Shown here: one piece after another, positions 1 through 4,225 of the stretch
Layout of the letters: each line of letters starts with the position of its first letter
How positions within the stretch are numbered: position 1 is the stretch's first letter
Assembly: GCA_046729895.1 (NCBI GenBank)
Contig: JBKPHP010000059.1
Location: 1 to 6,201, forward strand
DNA length: 6,201 nucleotides
Reading direction: 5' to 3'
Origin: DASXBA01 sp046729895
Lineage (GTDB): Bacteria > Actinomycetota > Thermoleophilia > Solirubrobacterales > Thermoleophilaceae
Notes under the pieces: model-generated
Databases searched by the model: none
What the model saw: the letters and a program-made list of their open reading frames with translations, nothing else
Told to the model about the DNA's origin: nothing
Program-made: the position numbers and the translations under genes

Positions 1-422
1 TGGATCACGGTGCCGGGCACCTTGATCTCGGGCAGCACCTTGTCGGCCGACATCTTGCGCACGAGCACGATCAGCGCCGCCTTGCCCGGCTCGAGCTCGC
101 TGCCGAGGCGCTTCATGAAGTCGTCGTCGACGCCGCTGTCGCTCATCGCGCCGCCGGCCGCGCCGGCCGCCGCGCCGACCGCCATGCCCAACAGCGGTAC
201 GAAGAAGATCAGCCCGATCAAACCGCCCCACAGGGCCCCGCCGGCGGCGCCGATGCCGGCCAGCGAGGGCTGGTGCAGCTTCACGCTGCCGTCGTCGCGG
301 CGTTCAACGACGGCGACGTCGTCGACCTCTATCAGGTGGGCCTTCACGGCGTCGCCGAGGTTGGAGGCGACCCGCTGCGCGGTGGGCAGGTCGTCGTAGG
401 CGATCGCAACCAGGTCACTCAC
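1..422 (-). CDS. DUF1269-family putative membrane protein (3' end beyond window)
   Basis: The visible part is 140 codons from a GTG start; the carboxyl end lies beyond the left edge. The protein begins MSDLVAIAYDD and has an amino-terminal soluble part (about residues 1-52) that alternates short hydrophobic strands with a helix carrying the pattern TAQRVASNL. A glycine/alanine-rich hydrophobic segment follows at about 55-93 (GIGAAGGALWGGLIG, then LIFFVPLLGMAVGAAAG), resembling a glycine zipper that could insert in a membrane. After it comes an acidic-to-basic stretch (DDDFMKRLGSELEPGKAALIVLV). This order is what I know from the DUF1269 family, whose biochemical role is not established. The start is chosen because AGGAGG sits 7 bases upstream; the nearby ATG at 430-428 hits a stop four codons later. 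Family members are typically somewhat longer than the visible part, so perhaps 20-35 residues are missing. It lies downstream of holB on the same strand but 464 bp away, so it is probably transcribed separately. Confidence 0.85.
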   Translation of the reverse strand, partial: MSDLVAIAYDDLPTAQRVASNLGDAVKAHLIEVDDVAVVERRDDGSVKLHQPSLAGIGAAGGALWGGLIGLIFFVPLLGMAVGAAAGAAGGAMSDSGVDDDFMKRLGSELEPGKAALIVLVRKMSADKVLPEIKVPGTVI

Positions 423-429
423 GGGTCAT

Positions 430-435
430 CCTCCT
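430..435 (-). promoter_or_regulatory. Ribosome binding site of the DUF1269-type gene
   Basis: On the minus strand this reads AGGAGG, a full Shine-Dalgarno core, with 7 bases between it and the GTG at 422-420. It decides the start codon and contrasts with tmk, the epimerase gene and nrdR, which have no such site. Confidence 0.85.
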
Positions 436-633
436 GGGTCGAGGGTGCGACGCATCCTCTCACGCCCCGCGACACGCGTCCAACGGCACGGCTCGAGCGG
501 CCCACACCCCGCGCGAGCTCCGTTCCGTCGGTGGTCGAGCGGCGGGATCGGACGAAACAACTCACGCGTGGGGGACCCAACCTCTAAATACGCGGAGCGC
601 CCGCAAGGATGGCTGTCATCCCCCACGAGCGCG

Positions 634-782
634 GTGTCCGCGTTCCGGACCGAGGTCGGTCTAGCGGCGGCCCGAAGTCTGCGCGACCGCGCTGCCCTCC
701 TCGGGGCCGCCGTCGGAGCGGACGCTCGGCGCGGGCCGGGCGAGGGAGCTGCCTTCCTCGGGACCGCCGTCGTAGCGGACGC
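634..782 (-). repeat. Degenerate 57-bp tandem repeat encoding a DGGPEEGS motif
   Basis: Two 35-bp copies, 691-725 and 748-782, match at 32 of 35 positions and start exactly 57 bp apart. A third, more diverged copy lies another 57 bp along (634-668). Read on the minus strand in the frame starting at 780, the copies translate as VRYDGGPEEGS, VRSDGGPEEGS and, after a TAG at 663-661, TDLGPERGH. Two of the three differences between the good copies are silent in this frame. In the third copy the retained G, P, E and G codons also differ only at the third base. This is the pattern expected of sequence that was once, or still is, translated. A Pro/Ser/Thr-rich stretch (PAPSSSDSSSTPSAPSTQPG) precedes the first copy in the same frame. 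The frame is bounded by stops at 903-901 and 663-661 and has no start codon, so I annotate it as a repeat or gene remnant, not a gene. I do not recognise a family. Confidence 0.65.
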
Positions 783-886
783 CGGGCTGAGTGCTGGGCG
801 CCGACGGCGTGCTGCTGGAATCGCTGGACGATGGTGCTGGCCTACGAGGCCGGGCTCGTGACGCCGGGCGACGCCGCCAGTCGCGT

Positions 887-1996
887 CTAGGCCGGCGCCC
901 CTACGAGGCTCGCAAGCCGGAAGCAGAGCGCCGACAGCGCCAGCTCCTCGTTCACGTTCAGCTCGAGCGCCTGGCGAACCTCCTCGCAGCGCTCGGCGGC
1001 CTCGCGCAGGTGACGCCGGTCGCGTCCCCGGGCGGTCCCGGCCAGGGCGGGGGCCCGGTCGCTGGCCAGCACGGCCTCGTCGGCAGCCTCGGCCAGGCAG
1101 ATCAGGTCGCGGAAGCCGATTGCGGCGAGGGTCAGGCCGAGGTCGAGCACCTCGGTGCGGGCCCGGCGGCCGTCGCGCTTGGCGGCCTCCTCCAACTCGC
1201 GCTCGAGCGTCCTGCGCTCTCGGCCCTTCGGCTCGAGCTCCAGCCGGTCGGCGCGCTGGCGGGCGGCCTCCTCCTCGGCCTCGGCGCGACGCCGCTCCGC
1301 ATGCTCGAGCAGGGGGCGCCAGGGCTCGGGCGGCTCGGGGCCGCCGTCGAGCGCGGCCCTCACGAGGCCGTCGACCTCGTCGCGCAGTTCGTCCCCCTCG
1401 GGCGAGGCGAGGAAGCGGGCGCGGTCGGCGTTCCCGAGGGCCAGGCGGCCGCAGGCCCTGGCCCGGTCGGCGGGGACGCCCTCGTCTTCGAGCGCGGCCG
1501 CGATCCGGTCGGCGGGCAGCGGGTCGAAGCGCACGAGCTGGCAGCGGGAGACCACCGTCTCAGGCACTCGGCCGAGCGCCTCCGTGAGCAGGATCAGATG
1601 GACGAATGGCGCCGGCTCCTCCAGCGTTTTGAGCGTGCTGTTCGCGGCTTCGTCGTTCATCGTGTCAACCCTCTCGAGCACGAACACTCGCCGCGTGGCC
1701 TCGAACGGAGTGCGGGCCGCCGCGGCTATCACGGGCTCAGCCACGTCCTCTCTGCGCATCACGTGCGCGCCCGTGGGCCTGACCCAGGTGAGGTCGGGGT
1801 GCGAGCCGGACTGGACCCGGCGGCGCACGCTCTCAGGGTCCGAGTCGCCCTCCGCGAGCAGCTCCACTGCGAAGGCGCGGGCGGCGGTGCGCTTGCCCAC
1901 GCCGGCGGGGCCATGGAAGAGGTAGGAGTGCGACGGGCCGGTCTCGAGCGCGGTCGAGAGCACCATCTGCGCCTGGGGGTGATCCGGCAGCTTCAC
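887..1996 (-). CDS. holB: DNA polymerase III subunit delta' (clamp loader)
   Basis: This 369-residue protein is the delta' subunit of the clamp loader, which with delta and the DnaX subunits opens the sliding clamp and places it on primed DNA. It has an AAA+ fold: Walker A GPAGVGKRT at residues 29-37, a Walker B-like strand VFVLERVD at 104-111, the family block AANSTLKTLEEP at 117-128, and the SRC motif at 150-152. The carboxyl half is helical and very charged (about 230-285), ending in the NVNEELALSAL block near 347-357 typical of clamp-loader collar domains. No cysteine lies between Walker A and the Walker B-like strand, so the four-cysteine zinc module usual in delta' and DnaX is missing; only the neighbouring GSHPDL remains. 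The GTG start at 1996 overlaps the tmk stop as GTGA, implying translational coupling. A longer upstream open reading in this frame runs through tmk and is a shadow. The gene ends in TAG. Confidence 0.93.
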   Translation of the reverse strand: MKLPDHPQAQMVLSTALETGPSHSYLFHGPAGVGKRTAARAFAVELLAEGDSDPESVRRRVQSGSHPDLTWVRPTGAHVMRREDVAEPVIAAAARTPFEATRRVFVLERVDTMNDEAANSTLKTLEEPAPFVHLILLTEALGRVPETVVSRCQLVRFDPLPADRIAAALEDEGVPADRARACGRLALGNADRARFLASPEGDELRDEVDGLVRAALDGGPEPPEPWRPLLEHAERRRAEAEEEAARQRADRLELEPKGRERRTLERELEEAAKRDGRRARTEVLDLGLTLAAIGFRDLICLAEAADEAVLASDRAPALAGTARGRDRRHLREAAERCEEVRQALELNVNEELALSALCFRLASLVGAPA

Positions 1997-2604
1997 GCGC
2001 GAGCCCCGCTGCGCGCGGCCTCCACCTCGGCCACCACGTCGGCGTGCACCTCCTCGGGCGGGCGGTCGGCGTCGATTCGCCGCCAGCGGCCGGGGTCGGC
2101 GGCGGCGAGTTCCTCGTAGGCGGCCAGCACCCGGTCTTGAAGCTCGGCGCCCTCGCCCTCGAAGCGGTCGGGCTCGCCGGCGCGCGCCGCCGCGGCGGTG
2201 GGGTCGATCGTGAGAAGCAGGGTCAGGTCGGGCACAAGCCCGCCGGTCGCGAAGCGGTTGATCGCCTCGACCTCCTCCACGCCCAGTCCGCGCGCGGCCC
2301 CCTGGTAGGCGAGCGAGGAGTCGAGGAAGCGGTCGGACACCACAACCCTCCCCTCCTCCAGCGCCGGCCGGATCACGCGCGCCACCAGCTCGGCCCGGGC
2401 CGCCGCGAACAGGAGGGCCTCCGACTCCGGGGTTAGCGCGACCGCCGTGTCCTTCAGCAGCTCGCGGACGCGCTCGCCGACTTCGGTACCGCCGGGTTCG
2501 CGGACGCCGAGCGCGTCGTCGCCGAGCGCTTCGCAAAGCATCCGAGCCTGCGTCGTCTTGCCGGAGCGGTCGATGCCCTCGATGGTCACGAACAGTCCAT
2601 GCAT
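1993..2604 (-). CDS. tmk: Thymidylate kinase (dTMP kinase)
   Basis: This 203-residue enzyme phosphorylates dTMP to dTDP with ATP, the step that commits thymidylate to dTTP. The protein starts MHGLFVTIEG and has the P-loop EGIDRSGKTTQ at residues 9-19, the REPGGT dTMP-binding motif at 35-40, the DRF motif at 91-93 followed by SSLAYQG, and a LID segment RAGEPDRFE at about 141-149. Length is normal for the family. The P-loop carries arginine at residue 13, a feature described for type I enzymes such as those of yeast and human, whereas E. coli-type enzymes place the arginine in the LID. The start is the ATG at 2604; an open extension to 2880 runs antisense into the epimerase gene and lacks homology-like sequence. 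There is no Shine-Dalgarno; a TACGGT -10-like box lies 8 bases upstream. It is the first gene of a tmk-holB operon and diverges from the epimerase gene. Confidence 0.95.
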   Translation of the reverse strand: MHGLFVTIEGIDRSGKTTQARMLCEALGDDALGVREPGGTEVGERVRELLKDTAVALTPESEALLFAAARAELVARVIRPALEEGRVVVSDRFLDSSLAYQGAARGLGVEEVEAINRFATGGLVPDLTLLLTIDPTAAAARAGEPDRFEGEGAELQDRVLAAYEELAAADPGRWRRIDADRPPEEVHADVVAEVEAARSGARA

Positions 2605-2612
2605 GCGCCGCG

Positions 2613-2618
2613 ACCGTA
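2613..2618 (-). promoter_or_regulatory. Candidate -10 box for a near-leaderless tmk-holB transcript
   Basis: The minus strand reads TACGGT, matching TAnnnT, with 8 bases between it and the tmk ATG at 2604. With the usual distance to transcription start, the mRNA would begin at or within one base of the start codon. No convincing -35 hexamer is seen at 16-18 bp spacing. Support comes from the lack of a ribosome binding site and from the similar arrangement at two other genes in the window. Confidence 0.45.
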
Positions 2619-2642
2619 GCAAGCGCAGGGGCGGCCTCCGGC

Positions 2643-2648
2643 TAGAGT
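2643..2648 (+). promoter_or_regulatory. Candidate -10 box for the epimerase gene, with a small hairpin
   Basis: TAGAGT matches TAnnnT and ends 10 bases before the ATG at 2659, leaving an expected leader of only a few bases; no Shine-Dalgarno is present. A perfect inverted repeat, GAGTC-CCGC-GACTC at 2645-2658, overlaps the box and ends immediately before the start codon. It could be an operator or chance. The -35 region is not recognisable. Confidence 0.45.
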
Positions 2649-2658
2649 CCCGCGACTC

Positions 2659-3582
2659 ATGAAGGCCCTTGTGACAGGCGGTGCCGGGTTCATCGGATCG
2701 AACCTCGTGGACGCCCTCGTCGAGCGCGGGGACGAAGTGACCGTGACCGACAACCTCTCCACCGGCCGCCGCGAGAACCTCGAACAGGCGAACGGCGCCG
2801 CCCTCTTGGAGCTGGACGTCCGCGACGCCGAGGCGGCCAAGGACGTCTTGGAGCGCGTACAGCCGGAGGTCGTCTATCACCTGGCGGCGCAGATCGACGT
2901 GCGGAGGTCGGTCGCCGACCCGGCCTTCGACGCGAGCATCAACGTGCAGGGCACGATCAACCTGCTGCGCGCCTCGGTCGCCGCGGGCGTCCGGCGCTTC
3001 GTGAACGCGTCAACCGGCGGAGCGATCTATGGCGAGAACGAGCGCATCCCGGCGCCAGAGGACCACCCGGTCGCGCCCAAGGCCCCCTATGGGCAATCCA
3101 AGTACTGCGCCGAGGGTTACGCCGACCTGTTCGCCCGCCTGCACGGCCTGTCCACGGTGTCGCTTCGCTACGGGAACGTCTACGGCCCGCGGCAGGACCC
3201 CCTCGGAGAGGCGGGCGTGATCGCGATCTTCTGCGGCCTCGCTCTCGAGGGCGGAAACCCGACCGTCTTCGGCGACGGCCTCCAAACGCGAGACTACGTC
3301 TACGTCGGCGATGTGGTGGAGGCGAACCTGAGGGCCGCCGAGAGCGAGGCGGGCGGGCCCTTCAACATCGGCTGCCAGGTGGAGACGACGGTGCTTCAGC
3401 TGGTGGAGGCCATCGCGCCGCGGGCCGAGGGCGACTTCGAGCCGCAGCACGAGCCGGAGCGACCCGGCGAGGTGCGCCGCAGCACGCTGGACTGCTCGCG
3501 CGCGCGGGAGGAGCTGGGTTGGGAGGCCCGCGTGCCGCTCGACGAGGGGCTCGAGCTCACGCTGGCCTCGCTGCGGCGCTAG
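2659..3582 (+). CDS. NAD-dependent epimerase/dehydratase, UDP-glucose 4-epimerase-like
   Basis: This 307-residue protein is an extended short-chain dehydrogenase/reductase that probably epimerises or dehydrates a nucleotide sugar in the cytosol. The Rossmann motif GGAGFIGS is at residues 7-14, and Asp31 in VTDNLSTG suggests preference for NAD over NADP. YHLAAQ at 73-78 matches the family HxAA motif. Ser118/Thr119 and the YGQSK motif (Tyr144, Lys148) provide the catalytic triad. LRYGNVYGPRQDP at 169-181 and RDYVYVGDVV at 211-220 are typical of the GalE/WbpP-like group, and the end (SRAREELGWEARVPLDEGL) is the usual family terminus. Length is normal and the motifs are intact. The exact sugar cannot be read from the sequence: 4-epimerisation of UDP-glucose or UDP-GlcNAc is most likely, but dTDP-sugar chemistry is possible. 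It stands alone between tmk-holB and nrdR-nrdJ, without glycosyltransferases beside it, and is probably monocistronic. Confidence 0.88.
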   Translation: MKALVTGGAGFIGSNLVDALVERGDEVTVTDNLSTGRRENLEQANGAALLELDVRDAEAAKDVLERVQPEVVYHLAAQIDVRRSVADPAFDASINVQGTINLLRASVAAGVRRFVNASTGGAIYGENERIPAPEDHPVAPKAPYGQSKYCAEGYADLFARLHGLSTVSLRYGNVYGPRQDPLGEAGVIAIFCGLALEGGNPTVFGDGLQTRDYVYVGDVVEANLRAAESEAGGPFNIGCQVETTVLQLVEAIAPRAEGDFEPQHEPERPGEVRRSTLDCSRAREELGWEARVPLDEGLELTLASLRR

Positions 3583-3616
3583 CGCGCTGATCCGGGGTTC
3601 CGTTCCGCATTTTCGG

Positions 3617-3632
3617 ACACAATATGTTGTGT
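3617..3632. promoter_or_regulatory. NrdR box 1 upstream of nrdR
   Basis: ACACAATATGTTGTGT has perfect 6-bp inverted arms (ACACAA/TTGTGT) around TATG and closely resembles the known 16-bp NrdR operator. Its centre is 32 bp from the centre of box 2, about three helical turns, as expected for paired NrdR boxes. It lies directly upstream of nrdR, so autoregulation of the nrdR-nrdJ unit is inferred. Confidence 0.92.
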
Positions 3633-3648
3633 CTTATGGAGGGATCGA

Positions 3649-3664
3649 GCACTACAAGTAGTAG
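3649..3664. promoter_or_regulatory. NrdR box 2 overlapping the nrdR -10 box
   Basis: GCACTACAAGTAGTAG contains 5-bp inverted arms ACTAC/GTAGT around AA, the weaker partner of a typical NrdR-box pair. Its last three bases are the first three of the TAGAAT -10 box, so NrdR bound here would cover the promoter. Confidence 0.85.
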
Positions 3665-3667
3665 AAT
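3662..3667 (+). promoter_or_regulatory. -10 box of a probable leaderless nrdR-nrdJ transcript
   Basis: TAGAAT is close to the TATAAT consensus. Six bases separate it from the GTG at 3674, so transcription would start at the first base of the start codon. No ribosome binding site precedes that GTG, which agrees with a leaderless message. The segment 17 bp upstream (GAGGGA) does not resemble a -35 element. I see no clear terminator for the epimerase gene between 3583 and here, so some read-through is possible. Confidence 0.6.
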
Positions 3668-3673
3668 CCTGCT

Positions 3674-4225
3674 GTGCGCTGTCCGTTCTGCTCGTCCGAC
3701 TCCACCCGCGTCGTCGACTCCCGCCTGACGGAGCCTCGTGACGCGGTTCGGCGCCGGCGCGAGTGCGCCGCGTGCGGCAACCGCTTCACTACCTACGAGC
3801 GGGCCGAGGAGGCGCCGGTGACGGTGATCAAGCGCGACGGTAGTCGCCAGCGGTTCGATCGCCAGAAGCTCCTTCGGGGGCTCGGCCGAGCGGCCAACAA
3901 GCGGCCGATCAGCGACGAGCAACTCGAGGCGGTGGCCGACCGGATCGCGGCGGAGGTTCGGCGTGGCGGGCCGGAGGCCGACGCTTCGTGGATTGGAGAG
4001 CTCTCCCTTCGCGGGCTCGCAGCCGTCGACCCGGTGAGCGCCATCCAGTTCGCCTCCGTCTACAGGCAGTTCTCCGACCTCGACGAGCTCGAGGCCGAAG
4101 TGCGCCGGCTGAAGAACGAGGACTCCGGAGTTCCGTCCGGTCCCGACGGCAGCATTGGCCGTTCCCCCCCACGGGGTGAAGGAGAGAGCACCGACAGGAG
4201 GAGCGACCATGTCCGACAGCCGTAG
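3674..4225 (+). CDS. nrdR: Transcriptional repressor NrdR
   Basis: NrdR represses ribonucleotide reductase genes, reading ATP/dATP through an ATP-cone and binding NrdR boxes through a zinc ribbon. This 183-residue protein has the zinc ribbon CPFC (Cys3, Cys6) and CAAC (Cys31, Cys34), the conserved basic run RRRREC and GNRFTTYER at 35-43, then the ATP-cone from about 48 to 136 (VIKRDGSRQRFDRQKLLRGL, KRPIS, and VYRQFSDLDEL at 129-139). The GTG start gives the exact family beginning MRCPFC. Typical members are about 150-160 residues; this one carries an unconserved-looking hydrophilic tail from about 150 to 183 (SGPDGS, RSPPRGEGES). That tail spans a run of seven C (4164-4170) and the ribosome binding site of nrdJ. 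The last 17 bp overlap the nrdJ start, so the two genes are co-transcribed and probably translationally coupled. The two NrdR boxes just upstream imply self-repression. The gene ends in TAG. Confidence 0.96.
   Translation: MRCPFCSSDSTRVVDSRLTEPRDAVRRRRECAACGNRFTTYERAEEAPVTVIKRDGSRQRFDRQKLLRGLGRAANKRPISDEQLEAVADRIAAEVRRGGPEADASWIGELSLRGLAAVDPVSAIQFASVYRQFSDLDELEAEVRRLKNEDSGVPSGPDGSIGRSPPRGEGESTDRRSDHVRQP
4196..4201 (+). promoter_or_regulatory. Ribosome binding site of nrdJ, inside nrdR
   Basis: AGGAGG with 7 bases to the ATG at 4209 fixes that start over the in-frame GTG at 4176 and TTG at 4155, which lack such a site. It lies within the coding sequence of the nrdR tail. Confidence 0.85.

Larger units (their letters stand above)
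423..886. other. 464-bp gap between the DUF1269-type gene and holB
   Basis: No complete gene is visible on either strand. The plus-strand open frames here have arginine-rich, low-complexity translations and no ribosome binding site, and I read them as chance GC-rich frames. The gap contains the 57-bp repeat described separately. It also holds a perfect 5-bp hairpin, GGATG-GCTGT-CATCC at 607-621, without a T-tract on either side, and a short A/T-richer stretch around 550-595 that reads GTATTTAGAGG on the minus strand. A weak minus-strand promoter candidate for the DUF1269-type gene is TTGGAC followed 18 bp later by GAGGAT, about 20-50 bp upstream of its start; it matches consensus poorly. I see no clear rho-independent terminator after holB. 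From 661 to 900 the minus strand contains no ATG, GTG or TTG in any frame. Confidence 0.6.

Noticed and set aside
607..621. GGATG-GCTGT-CATCC hairpin as a transcription terminator
   Set aside because: The stem is only 5 bp and neither strand has a T-tract after it; it also sits over 260 bp beyond the holB stop.
691..782. CRISPR-like direct repeats
   Set aside because: There are only two good copies plus one degenerate copy, a 22-bp intervening segment, no cas genes, and differences that follow codon positions.
445..861. Plus-strand open frame of 138 residues over the intergenic repeat
   Set aside because: All three differences between the two good repeat copies change the amino acid in this frame, unlike the minus-strand frame. 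There is no ribosome binding site and the composition is low complexity.
791..2119. 442-residue plus-strand open frame antisense to holB
   Set aside because: It is the mirror of the holB and tmk coding sequence in a GC-rich genome. Its translation has no recognisable domain and holB has clear motifs on the other strand.
1997..2536. Amino-terminal extension of holB back to 2536
   Set aside because: The extension is arginine-rich, runs through tmk in another frame, and has no family similarity. The GTG at 1996 begins right where delta' homology begins and forms a GTGA overlap.
3583..3616. Terminator after the epimerase gene
   Set aside because: The sequence has G/C-rich runs and a TTTT, but I could not form a stable stem directly followed by a T-tract.
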